Of a stretch of 7,440 nucleotides of DNA, positions 1 through 6,417 are shown piece by piece. The stretch comes from Myxococcales bacterium. Lineage in GTDB: Bacteria; Desulfobacterota_B; Binatia; UBA1149; SPBQ01. The stretch lies in the NCBI GenBank assembly GCA_004525875.1, contig SPBQ01000106.1:1-7440 (forward strand), written 5' to 3'. Position numbers and translations under genes: made by a program. The notes under the pieces were generated by a model, which was not told the origin of the DNA, ran no database searches, and worked only from the letters and a program-made list of their open reading frames with translations. Within the stretch, counting starts at the first letter, position 1. Each line of letters starts with the position of its first letter.

Positions 1-1072
1 GCGAGACGATCTCGCGGCACAGCGCGAGACCAAGACCGACTCCCGCCTGCTTGTGGTTGGACTGCTTGCGCGCCTGAAGCGCCCACGCCTTGTCGAATAT
101 GTGCGGGAGCTCCTCGTCGGCGATGCCGACGCCGCTGTCGCGAACCGTGAACGAGACCTCTCCGGCGTCGGTCACGTCGACGATCAGATCGATCTTGCCA
201 CCACGCGGGGTGAACTTGATCGCGTTGGCCAGCAGGTTGTCGAGCACCTGGATGATCCGCTGCTCGTCCCCGTAAATCGTCGGAAGGCCCTCGGACACGT
301 GCACCGAGAGCTCCAGCGCGTGCTGACGAACCGTCCGCTCGACGCGGCGGACCACATCGCTAGCAACCGCGGCGGGACTCATCTCGTCGTCCGACCAGAT
401 CAGACTACCAGCCTCGATCTTCACGAGATCGAGCATGTCCGTGATCGATCGAACGAGGCGGTTCCCCTCGTCGACGATCGTGTCGCCGAACCGTTCGATC
501 ACCTCCGGCTTGGTCTCATGATAACGCTGAATGATACGAGCGGCGGAGACGATCGCGCTGAGCGGCGTGCGGATCTCGTGCGAGACGGCGGAGAGGAACT
601 TCGCCTGCAGCTCGGCGGCCTCGCGCAGCCCCTCGATCTCGCTCTCCAGATCGCGAATCCGGCCCAGCGAGGCGGCGCGGCCCTCGGCCACCACGGCCTC
701 GATGTGGGAAAACTTCTCCTCCAGCGCCGCGAAGTCGTTGGAGGCCGACCGCCGCTGCGTCGAGACTTCGGACGCCTCGCGCGCAGCGCCCTCGGCGGCC
801 CTGGCCAGCCCGTCAAGCTGCCGCACGAAGCCCCCGGCGAGCATCCGCGCCAGAAGAAAGGCAATTCCGAGAACCCAGACGACGACCAGGAACGTCCAGT
901 ACTGGAACGAAAGCTCGGTACCGGTGTTGTCGTAAAAGAACGCCCACCCGACCGAAATCAGAACGATCATGGGAGCCAGCGCCGCCGCCGCCATGGCAAG
1001 CACCAGCTGGCTACCCAGCGGGACAGGCTTATTCAGATGCTCGGAGAGAGTCGTGTCCATCATCGTCATCAT
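1..1072 (-). CDS. Membrane sensor histidine kinase, C-terminus cut by window edge
   Basis: Reading the minus strand gives 357 residues without a stop, still open at the left edge. Two hydrophobic segments (about residues 22-46 and 59-81) flank a loop of only about a dozen residues, so there is no sizeable extracellular sensor domain. A helical, coiled-coil-like linker (about 85-158) follows. The HisKA dimerisation domain has the H-box SHEIRTPLSAI, with phospho-acceptor His165. The HATPase_c domain shows the N-box DNLLANAIKF (278-287), the G1 box RDSGVGI (311-317) and the G2 box GVGLGLAL (344-351). Only the last part of the ATPase domain, and anything fused beyond it, is missing. The ATG at 1072 is the first of a cluster of four Met codons; GTG 1078 and TTG 1099 are in-frame alternatives, and the frame is closed by a stop at 1142-1144. 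Its role is ATP-dependent autophosphorylation and phosphotransfer to a response regulator not visible here. The signal is unknown; sensing within the membrane or in the cytoplasm is an inference from the short loop. Confidence 0.93.
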   Translation of the reverse strand, partial: MMTMMDTTLSEHLNKPVPLGSQLVLAMAAAALAPMIVLISVGWAFFYDNTGTELSFQYWTFLVVVWVLGIAFLLARMLAGGFVRQLDGLARAAEGAAREASEVSTQRRSASNDFAALEEKFSHIEAVVAEGRAASLGRIRDLESEIEGLREAAELQAKFLSAVSHEIRTPLSAIVSAARIIQRYHETKPEVIERFGDTIVDEGNRLVRSITDMLDLVKIEAGSLIWSDDEMSPAAVASDVVRRVERTVRQHALELSVHVSEGLPTIYGDEQRIIQVLDNLLANAIKFTPRGGKIDLIVDVTDAGEVSFTVRDSGVGIADEELPHIFDKAWALQARKQSNHKQAGVGLGLALCREIVS

Positions 1073-1119
1073 GTCCACCCACGCATGACGGACGGCCAAC
1101 CCTGTACCGAGCGTCACGT

Positions 1120-1147
1120 ATATGACGCCCCTTGAGGGGTGTCATAT
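1120..1147. repeat. Near-perfect palindrome upstream of the kinase gene
   Basis: The arms ATATGACGCCCC (1120-1131) and GGGGTGTCATAT (1136-1147) flank the 4-base spacer TTGA. Eleven of 12 positions pair, and the exception is a G/T opposition that would still pair in RNA. It lies 48-75 bases upstream of the kinase ATG. No T-run follows on either strand, so it looks more like an operator or leader hairpin than an intrinsic terminator. The regulator is unknown. Confidence 0.6.
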
Positions 1148-1189
1148 CGGTCTCGGGGGCTGCCGCTGCGTGCAGTCGCGATACAGATG

Positions 1190-1205
1190 AGCAGGAAGCG
1201 TGCCA
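1190..1205 (-). promoter_or_regulatory. Possible sigma-54 (-24/-12) promoter for the kinase gene
   Basis: On the minus strand TGGCACGCTTCCTGCT matches the sigma-54 consensus TGGCAC-N5-TTGCW at most positions. The GG and GC dinucleotides are exactly 10 bases apart. A transcript from here would start near 1179 and have a leader of about 100 bases containing the 1120-1147 palindrome. The element overlaps one arm of the hairpin at 1203-1233, and chance matches are frequent in GC-rich DNA, so this is tentative. Confidence 0.28.
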
Positions 1206-1233
1206 GCGGGCCGGCCCGACGCCGGCCCGCTGG
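1203..1233 (-). terminator. GC-rich hairpin after the oxidoreductase gene, probable terminator
   Basis: A perfect 13-bp inverted repeat, CCAGCGGGCCGGC and GCCGGCCCGCTGG, has a 5-base loop (1216-1220). It begins 22 bases past the stop codon of the membrane iron-sulfur oxidoreductase. The sequence after it on the minus strand is not U-rich (only short TT and CT stretches), so it may be a weak or factor-assisted terminator, or an mRNA 3'-end stabiliser. It supports separating the oxidoreductase and kinase transcripts. Confidence 0.6.
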
Positions 1234-1255
1234 ACCCCACCGGTCTTGGATGCGA

Positions 1256-3274
1256 TCAGGCCAGCGCGTCGGCGACGAGCTCGAGAATGTCACGGGTCTG
1301 GACCTTGTCCTCGACCTGCTTCTCCTTCACACCGTCGCTGAGCATCGTCATGCAGTACGGGCAGGCCGACGCGATCACGTCGGCCTCGGTCTCGAGAAGC
1401 TGCTCCACGCGCAGCGTGTTCACGCGCTGTGTGGGCTCCTCATCGATCCACATCCGGCCACCGCCCGCGCCACAACACATGCCCTTGTTCTTGCTGCGTC
1501 CGGCTTCCTTGCGAATCACGCCCGGAAGCCGATCGAGGATCTGCCGGGGTGCGTCGTAGACGTCGTTGTAACGGCCGAGGTAGCAGGAGTCGTGATAGAC
1601 GATCGACGCCGCTTTACCGTTGGTGAGCTTTACCTTGCCCTGCTTGATGAAGTCCGCGACGAGCTCCGAGGCATGGACGCACTCATAGTTACCGCCGAAC
1701 TGGGAAAACTCGTTGGCGATCGTGTTGAAGCAGTGCGGGCAGTTGGTGATGACCTTCTTGACGTTGTAGCCGTTGAACGTCTTGACAGCCATTTCGGCCA
1801 TGCTCTGGTAGAGGTACTCGTTACCGAGCCGGCGCGCGGTGTCGCCGTTACATGGCTCCTCCTTGCCGAGAATCGCATAGCTGACGCCGGCAGCGTCGAG
1901 GATCTTGGCGACGGACTTGGTGATCTTCTTCGCTCGATCGTCGAACGACCCGGCGCAACCGACGAAGAACAGGTACTCGGCGTCGGGTTTCTCCGAGATG
2001 TGCGGGATGTCGAGGCCCTCGGCCCACTCGTCGCGCTTGTCGGCGCCGATGCCCCATGGGTTGCCCTGGGTCTCCATGCCCTTGAACGTACGCGTGAGCT
2101 CGGCAGGGAACTCGGCGAGCTCCTGAACGAGATGACGGCGCATGTCGACGATCTTGTCGACGAACTCGATGTGAACCGGGCACGCCTCCTCACACGCACG
2201 GCAGCTGGTGCACGCCCAGATCACCTCGGCCGTGACGCCGGTGTGCTCGCCGATGATCGTCTCCTCGTGCTTCTCGTCGAGCACCGACTCGGGATGGGAA
2301 TACAGATAGTTTCGAAGGTCGAGTAGCATCTGGCGCGGCGCCAGCGGCTTGTTCGTGGCGGTGGCGGGGCACTCCACCGAGCAGCGTCCGCACTCCGTGC
2401 AGGTGTACATGTCGAGCACCTGCTTCCAGTCGAAGTGCTTCATCTGCGAGGTGCCGTAGATCTCGGCGTTCTCGAGATCCTGCTTGGACAGACGACCGTA
2501 GGGCGCGAGCTTGGTGAAGAAGACGTTGGGGATCGATGTGATGACGTGGAAGTGCTTCGACAGCGGCAGGAGGTTGAGGAACGACAACACGACGAGGTTA
2601 TGGATCCACCATGCGACGTTGCTGACCGTGAGCCCCGTCTCGGCGCCGTAGCCCGCCAGGAACCCCGCCGCTAAGGCCGACAGGGGCGCCCAGCTACGCT
2701 CGAGCTCGGTGTGGTGAGCGCCTTCGAGAAAGACCATGCGCCCACCGTCGTAGAGGACACCGGTGATCATGATCGTCGAGATGAAGCACAGGATCAGGAT
2801 CGCTTCCCAGTGCGATTCGCCGGCCAGCGTGGTCGCGGCCGGCTTGAAGCCGTACAGACGCTTGGGGTGGGTGATCAGCCAGCGCACCAGGAGAATCGCC
2901 GCGCAGACCAGGACGACGGCCTCCATGATATCGCGGATCAGCATGTAGGGTCCGCCGAGCAGGTCCGGACTGAGCAGCGGAAGATAGGCATCGGGAAGCC
3001 AGCCGCGCAGGAACATCGTCATCACCTGCGCGCCCAGGATCAGGAACCCCCAGAACACGAGCGCGTGGATGATCCCGGCCGGCTGGTCCTGGCCGGGATT
3101 GAAGAATTTCATCTGGCCGATCGCCCCGACGAGCATCTGCTTGATGCGCTGAGGAATCTGGTCGAATCGGGGCGCGGAGGGGAGCTTGGTCAGAACCCGC
3201 AGACGCCGCCAGACCTGCCCCGCGAACAGGCCGGCAAAACCGAGCAGACACAGTGTCCAGATCATCGCACTCAC
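1256..3274 (-). CDS. Membrane Fe-S oxidoreductase, EMO/EtfD-type (ETF:menaquinone oxidoreductase)
   Basis: This 672-residue protein fuses a NarI-like membrane domain to a soluble HdrD-like iron-sulfur domain. About six hydrophobic helices lie in residues 1-245 (roughly 3-22, 66-90, 113-134, 157-175, 196-210, 218-238). His70, His225 and His241/243 are candidate haem b ligands. Two [4Fe-4S] ferredoxin motifs follow: Cys292/295/298/302 and Cys355/358/361/365. Two cysteine-rich CCG-type domains come next: Cys440, Cys475 (in CNG) and Cys512/515; then Cys564, Cys600/601 (in CCG) and Cys638/641. This order is that of the EMO/FadF/EtfD family, which takes electrons from acyl-CoA dehydrogenases via electron-transfer flavoprotein and reduces menaquinone at the membrane. 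Start choice: GTG at 3274, because GGAGGA (3281-3286) sits 6 bases upstream. No etfAB lies in the window, so the partner is inferred. HdrDE-like or other quinone-linked Fe-S reductases are the alternatives. The family architecture is clear; the exact electron donor is less certain. Confidence 0.88.
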   Translation of the reverse strand: MSAMIWTLCLLGFAGLFAGQVWRRLRVLTKLPSAPRFDQIPQRIKQMLVGAIGQMKFFNPGQDQPAGIIHALVFWGFLILGAQVMTMFLRGWLPDAYLPLLSPDLLGGPYMLIRDIMEAVVLVCAAILLVRWLITHPKRLYGFKPAATTLAGESHWEAILILCFISTIMITGVLYDGGRMVFLEGAHHTELERSWAPLSALAAGFLAGYGAETGLTVSNVAWWIHNLVVLSFLNLLPLSKHFHVITSIPNVFFTKLAPYGRLSKQDLENAEIYGTSQMKHFDWKQVLDMYTCTECGRCSVECPATATNKPLAPRQMLLDLRNYLYSHPESVLDEKHEETIIGEHTGVTAEVIWACTSCRACEEACPVHIEFVDKIVDMRRHLVQELAEFPAELTRTFKGMETQGNPWGIGADKRDEWAEGLDIPHISEKPDAEYLFFVGCAGSFDDRAKKITKSVAKILDAAGVSYAILGKEEPCNGDTARRLGNEYLYQSMAEMAVKTFNGYNVKKVITNCPHCFNTIANEFSQFGGNYECVHASELVADFIKQGKVKLTNGKAASIVYHDSCYLGRYNDVYDAPRQILDRLPGVIRKEAGRSKNKGMCCGAGGGRMWIDEEPTQRVNTLRVEQLLETEADVIASACPYCMTMLSDGVKEKQVEDKVQTRDILELVADALA

Positions 3275-3280
3275 GAGCTA

Positions 3281-3286
3281 TCCTCC
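3281..3286 (-). promoter_or_regulatory. Shine-Dalgarno site of the Fe-S oxidoreductase
   Basis: GGAGGA on the minus strand lies 6 bases from the GTG start at 3272-3274. It is a near-ideal ribosome binding site and favours the GTG over the ATG three codons further in. Confidence 0.8.
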
Positions 3287-3314
3287 GATTTTCACGCACG
3301 TATTGCGCGGCCGG

Positions 3315-3343
3315 ATTTAACCCCGACTGAATACCGCTTGCAA
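3315..3343 (-). promoter_or_regulatory. Probable sigma-70-type promoter of the Fe-S oxidoreductase
   Basis: On the minus strand the -35 box TTGCAA (3338-3343) and the -10 box TTAAAT (3315-3320) each match consensus at 4 of 6 positions, with the optimal 17-base spacer. The predicted start near 3308 gives a leader of about 35 bases ending at the strong Shine-Dalgarno. This is a local AT-rich patch in otherwise GC-rich DNA. Confidence 0.5.
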
Positions 3344-3365
3344 TCGCACGACGACTCCACCGCTT

Positions 3366-3866
3366 ATGCTGTTCATGAGCGTGGTCCGCCCACTCCCCAC
3401 CGCGCGGATTTTCGCCGCGGTGGCGTCCGCGCTGGTCTCTGCCGCCGCGTGTAACTCCGGATCGAGCCCGCACGTGGTGCTCACCAGCGCCGACGGCGCC
3501 ATCCCGGTCGAAGTCGAGCTGGCACTTACGCGCGAGGACCAGGCGCGGGGCCTGATGTACCGGGAGAGCATGCCGGAGAATCACGGGATGCTGTTCGTCT
3601 TCGCCGACAACCAGGACCGATCATTCTGGATGAAGAACACGCCTCTGCCACTCGACATCATCTACATCGGCGAAGACGCCCGCATCGTGTCGATCGCCCA
3701 GAACACGACGCCGTACTCCACCCGCGCGATCCCCTCGAGAGCTCCCGCTCGCTACGTCCTCGAGGTCAACGGCGGCTTCTGCAGGCGACGCGGCATCAAG
3801 GTCGGATCGGAGGTCGACCTGCCGGCACTTCCAGAGGGCTCGACCGAGCGAGGGCCGGACTCCTGA
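3366..3866 (+). CDS. Exported DUF192 family protein, possible lipoprotein
   Basis: The 166-residue product carries the DUF192 domain over about residues 36-153. Characteristic blocks are RGLMYRESMPENHGMLFVF (61-79), FWMKNTPLPLDIIYI (87-101), YVLEVNGG (130-137) and GIKVG (143-147). The N-terminus has arginines (8, 14), a hydrophobic stretch and an SAAAC sequence with Cys29, followed by a Ser/Gly-rich segment. This resembles a signal peptide with a weak lipobox: small residues at -1 to -3, but not the usual Leu at -3. Export to the periplasm or envelope is therefore likely; lipidation is uncertain. The biochemical role of DUF192 is not established. The start is ATG 3366 or ATG 3375 (in frame); neither has a clear Shine-Dalgarno. 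It is divergent from the oxidoreductase and unlinked in function to its neighbours as far as the sequence shows. The last dozen residues are a charged tail beyond the domain. Confidence 0.88.
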   Translation: MLFMSVVRPLPTARIFAAVASALVSAAACNSGSSPHVVLTSADGAIPVEVELALTREDQARGLMYRESMPENHGMLFVFADNQDRSFWMKNTPLPLDIIYIGEDARIVSIAQNTTPYSTRAIPSRAPARYVLEVNGGFCRRRGIKVGSEVDLPALPEGSTERGPDS

Positions 3867-3903
3867 GCGAGTCACGGCTGCTCGCGCATCGTCTTGTTTT
3901 TTC
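3867..3903 (+). terminator. Weak terminator-like element after the DUF192 gene
   Basis: A 5-bp stem, GCGAG (3867-3871) with CTCGC (3881-3885), starts immediately after the stop codon. A T-rich tract (3894-3902, TTGTTTTTT) follows 8 bases later. The stem is short and the T-tract is displaced, so this is a suggestive but sub-standard intrinsic terminator. Confidence 0.35.
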
Positions 3904-3922
3904 ACCGCTTACTCGATATCTG
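3894..3922 (+). promoter_or_regulatory. Candidate promoter for the mmd operon (weak)
   Basis: TTGTTT (3894-3899) and TATCTG (3917-3922) are separated by 17 bases, each with 3 of 6 matches to sigma-70 consensus. This is the AT-richest part of the gap before mmdA. The predicted leader would be about 130 bases. Correct spacing is the main support. Confidence 0.22.
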
Positions 3923-4042
3923 AACGCGCGGCTACGGCTCCCGTGATGGTCCGAGGGGGAGTCCGTGAACATCCGAAACACACCGGAGATCGCGTGCTCC
4001 GGCAGTCTCCGGCGAGCGCCGCAACGAGGCGCCGGCCGGCCG

Positions 4043-4059
4043 GTTCAAGGGCGTTGAAC
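4043..4059 (+). repeat. Small hairpin at the mmdA ribosome binding site
   Basis: A perfect inverted repeat, GTTCAA (4043-4048) and TTGAAC (4054-4059), with the 5-base loop GGGCG ends two bases before the mmdA ATG. The only Shine-Dalgarno-like bases (AAGGG, 4047-4051) lie partly in the stem and partly in the loop. Folding would therefore affect initiation. It could equally be a DNA operator half-site pair. Confidence 0.45.
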
Positions 4060-4061
4060 GT

Positions 4062-5612
4062 ATGGCGAGGAGCGAAGTCTTAGAGGAGCTGAGCCGGCGC
4101 GAAGCGGAGGCGGAGGCCGGAGGCGGCAAGGACCGCATCGCCAAGCGGCACGAGAAGGGCCTGCTGACGGCTCGAGAGCGCGTCGAGGCGCTGTTCGACC
4201 CCGGCAGCTTCGTCGAGATCGGCAAGCTCCGCGTTCACCGCTGCGACGACTTCGGGATGGAGAACAGCCGCGTGGCCGGCGACGGCATTGTCACCGGTCA
4301 CGGCACTGTCGATGGACGCACCGTCTTCGCCTTCGCCCAGGACTTCACGGTGCTCGGCGGCAGCCTCAGCCACACGGTCGCCGAGAAGGTCTGCAAGCTT
4401 CTCGACATGGCGATGAAGGCGGGCGCTCCGGTCGTCGGGCTCAACGACTCGGGCGGCGCTCGCATTCAGGAAGGCGTCGAAAGCCTCGGAGGCTACGCCG
4501 ACATCTTCTGCGCGAACACGCTCGCCTCCGGCGTGGTGCCGCAGATCTCGGGCATCCTCGGGCCCTGCGCGGGCGGCGCGACATACTCGCCGGCGCTCAC
4601 CGATTTCATCTTCATGGTCGACAAGACCAGCTTCATGTTCATCACCGGGCCCGAGGTCATCAAGTCCGTCACGCGCGAGGAGGTCACACAGGAGGAGCTC
4701 GGCGGCGGCGTGACCCACAACGCGCGCAGCGGCGTCGCGCATTTCCTCGCTGCAAACGACGGCGAATGCATCGCCATGATCCGCCAGCTACTCGGCTATC
4801 TACCCTCGAACAACATGGAGGATCCGCCGATCGTCGCCTGTGACGATCCGCTCGACCGCCTGACGACCGAGCTCGAGGGTGTCGTTCCGGACAATCCCAA
4901 CCAGCCATACGACATCCACACCATCATTGACGCCACTGTGGACCGCCTCAGCTTCTTCGAGGTCCACGCGAGCTTCGCACGCAACGCCGTCGTCGGCTTC
5001 GGTCGCATCGGCGGACGGCCGATCGGCATCGTTGCCAACAATCCGATGGTGCTGGCAGGCTGCCTCGATGTGGATGCGTCGAACAAGATCGCGCGATTCA
5101 TCCGCTTCTGCGACTGCTTCAACATTCCTGTTGTCACGTTCGAGGACGTCCCCGGCTACCTTCCCGGAACGGCCCAGGAGTGGGGCGGCATCATCCGACA
5201 CGGCGCCAAGATCGTCTACGCTTACGCCGAAGCAACGGTGCCCAAGATCACTCTGATCACGCGAAAGGCCTACGGCGGCGCGTACTGCGTCATGGGATCC
5301 AAGCACATTCGCGCCGACGTCAATCTTGCCTACCCGAACGCGGAGATCGCGGTCATGGGCGCCGACGGAGCCGTCAACATCATCTTTCGCGGTGAGCTCA
5401 AGAAGGCGGACGACCCCGAAGCCCGGCGCACCGAGCTCGTCGACGACTATCGTAGCCGCTTCGCGACGCCGTTCCGGGCCGCCGAGCTCGGCTACATCGA
5501 CGAGGTCATCTCACCGTCGCAAACGCGCGTGCGAATCGCGCAATCGCTCGCAATGCTCGCGAACAAGCGCGACACGACCCCGCCGAAGAAGCACGGCAAC
5601 ATCCCTCTCTGA
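4062..5612 (+). CDS. mmdA: Methylmalonyl-CoA decarboxylase alpha subunit (carboxyltransferase)
   Basis: At 516 residues this is the usual length of the biotin-dependent acyl-CoA carboxyltransferase family (MmdA/PccB). Both crotonase-fold halves are present. The N-half starts with the family signature RIAKRHEKGLLTARERVEALFDPGSFVEI (read in part, residues 25-53) and has the CoA/oxyanion loop GLNDSGGARIQEG (126-138), then GPCAGGATYSPAL (167-179). The C-half has the matching loops: PGYLPGTAQEWGGIIRHGAK (364-383), RKAYGGAYCVM (401-411) and the glycine-rich segment around 432-437. It transfers the carboxyl group from methylmalonyl-CoA to biotin on MmdC. Sequence alone cannot separate this from propionyl-CoA carboxylase beta. 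The choice rests on the downstream mmdD-mmdC-mmdB genes and the absence of a biotin carboxylase. ATG 4062 gives the expected N-terminus (LEELSRREAEAEAGGG); its ribosome site is weak and sits in a hairpin. mmdD follows 16 bases after the stop. Confidence 0.93.
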   Translation: MARSEVLEELSRREAEAEAGGGKDRIAKRHEKGLLTARERVEALFDPGSFVEIGKLRVHRCDDFGMENSRVAGDGIVTGHGTVDGRTVFAFAQDFTVLGGSLSHTVAEKVCKLLDMAMKAGAPVVGLNDSGGARIQEGVESLGGYADIFCANTLASGVVPQISGILGPCAGGATYSPALTDFIFMVDKTSFMFITGPEVIKSVTREEVTQEELGGGVTHNARSGVAHFLAANDGECIAMIRQLLGYLPSNNMEDPPIVACDDPLDRLTTELEGVVPDNPNQPYDIHTIIDATVDRLSFFEVHASFARNAVVGFGRIGGRPIGIVANNPMVLAGCLDVDASNKIARFIRFCDCFNIPVVTFEDVPGYLPGTAQEWGGIIRHGAKIVYAYAEATVPKITLITRKAYGGAYCVMGSKHIRADVNLAYPNAEIAVMGADGAVNIIFRGELKKADDPEARRTELVDDYRSRFATPFRAAELGYIDEVISPSQTRVRIAQSLAMLANKRDTTPPKKHGNIPL

Positions 5613-5614
5613 GC

Positions 5615-5620
5615 GGAGGA
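5615..5620 (+). promoter_or_regulatory. Shine-Dalgarno that fixes the mmdD start
   Basis: GGAGGA lies 8 bases before GTG 5629, just after the mmdA stop. It decides in favour of the GTG rather than the internal ATG at 5659, which has no such site. Confidence 0.75.
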
Positions 5621-5628
5621 CCCCCGGC

Positions 5629-5961
5629 GTGGACCCTAGCGCTTCCAGCGGACTCAACATGACCGTCGTCGGCTTGATAACGGTCTTTCTCGCCCTCTCC
5701 CTGCTGATCGTGGTCGTGACGATCATGGCGCGGCTTGTCGGCGGCAGCGCGGCCACCGCACCGGCCCGCGCTACGGCCGCCGGGACATCGAGTACCGCAG
5801 CGGCCGGTGAATCGGCGGCATTCGAACGCGACGAGCTCGCACGGGTCGCCGTTGCGGCGTACGCGCTGCATCAGGCACGACGCGTCAGTGTACGCGGTCC
5901 GGCACCCGCCTCGCCGTGGCTGAGGGCCGGGCGACAGACCCAAGTAGATCGGATGAGGTAA
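5629..5961 (+). CDS. mmdD: Methylmalonyl-CoA decarboxylase delta subunit (OadG-like membrane anchor)
   Basis: The 110-residue product starts at GTG 5629. A single transmembrane helix spans about residues 12-34. An Ala/Thr/Ser/Pro-rich flexible linker follows (about 40-62). A short C-terminal region (67-104) carries AVAAYALHQARR and SPWLRAGRQ, the pattern of the oxaloacetate decarboxylase gamma / MmdD family. These subunits anchor the peripheral carboxyltransferase to the membrane pump through the C-terminal tail and are needed for assembly and stability. The family is poorly conserved, so recognition leans on size, topology and position between the alpha and biotin-carrier genes. Its stop (5959-5961) lies within the ribosome site region of mmdC, which suggests translational coupling. 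Confidence 0.85.
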   Translation: MDPSASSGLNMTVVGLITVFLALSLLIVVVTIMARLVGGSAATAPARATAAGTSSTAAAGESAAFERDELARVAVAAYALHQARRVSVRGPAPASPWLRAGRQTQVDRMR

Positions 5962-5967
5962 CGGGAC

Positions 5968-6402
5968 GTGGCAGTCTATCGAGTCAAGGTCGGCGGCAAG
6001 GAGTACGAGGCGACCGTGAGAGACTCGTCCGGCGGTGGCGCCGAGGTGAGCGTGGCGGGGGAAACGTTTCACGTCGAGCCCGTGGGGCGCCCGGCACCAG
6101 CGGCTCCCGCGGTGGCTCACTCGATGGCCGCGACTCCTGCCGCATCCGCGCCGCGCGCACCCTCACCCGCCGACCCTGCCGGCGGCGGTTCGGGAGCCAT
6201 CGCTGCACCGATTCCGGGCGTCGTCACGAAAGTCCTCGTGGCCGTCGGAGACTGCGTGCAGGCCGGGCAGGTCGTGCTCAAGCTCGAAGCCATGAAGATG
6301 GAGAACGACATTGCCACCCCCGTCGCCGGCACAGTGAAGCAAATCGCGGTCTCCGATGGGGCCGAGGTCAGCGACGGGCAGCTTCTCCTGGTGATCGAGT
6401 AG
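5968..6402 (+). CDS. mmdC: Methylmalonyl-CoA decarboxylase gamma subunit (biotin carrier)
   Basis: This is a 144-residue biotin carboxyl carrier protein. An N-terminal region (1-39, beginning AVYRVKVGGKEYEATV) typical of MmdC and of the end of OadA is followed by a Pro/Ala linker (about 41-72). The C-terminal biotinyl domain (about 77-144) has the attachment motif EAMKMEND, with Lys110 as the biotinylated residue. The swinging biotin accepts the carboxyl group from MmdA and delivers it to MmdB for decarboxylation. The start is GTG 5968; the GAGGT at 5955-5959, overlapping the mmdD stop, is the ribosome site at 8 bases. A biotin ligase is needed and is not in the window. Standing alone between mmdD and mmdB, it fits a split MMD complex rather than a fused OadA-type alpha subunit. 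Confidence 0.94.
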   Translation: MAVYRVKVGGKEYEATVRDSSGGGAEVSVAGETFHVEPVGRPAPAAPAVAHSMAATPAASAPRAPSPADPAGGGSGAIAAPIPGVVTKVLVAVGDCVQAGQVVLKLEAMKMENDIATPVAGTVKQIAVSDGAEVSDGQLLLVIE

Positions 6403-6417
6403 AGAGGTCGATCGCCG

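Noticed and set aside
53..1135. 360-codon plus-strand open frame antisense to the kinase
   Set aside because: Its composition (many Arg, Asp, His, Val) is typical of a GC-rich shadow frame. The minus strand here encodes all histidine kinase boxes in order.
1139..2326. 395-codon plus-strand open frame antisense to the Fe-S oxidoreductase
   Set aside because: No recognisable domain. The opposite strand has two ferredoxin motifs and two cysteine-rich domains in one uninterrupted 672-residue frame.
3338..3370. TTGCAA with TATGCT as a plus-strand promoter for the DUF192 gene
   Set aside because: The spacing is 21 bases and the -10 box would overlap the start codon, so it is not a credible promoter.
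2694..3584. 296-codon minus-strand frame covering the oxidoreductase start and the DUF192 gene
   Set aside because: It is an alternate frame of the oxidoreductase N-terminus and antisense to DUF192, with Arg/His-rich low-complexity sequence and no ribosome site.
4027..4043. GGCGCCGGCCGGCCGG run before mmdA as a regulatory repeat
   Set aside because: A short self-complementary GC stretch of this kind is common by chance in DNA of this composition; nothing marks it as specific.
4062..5612. Propionyl-CoA carboxylase beta subunit as the identity of the carboxyltransferase
   Set aside because: Possible from sequence alone, but the adjacent OadG-like anchor, separate biotin carrier and Na+-pump subunit, with no biotin carboxylase, favour methylmalonyl-CoA decarboxylase.
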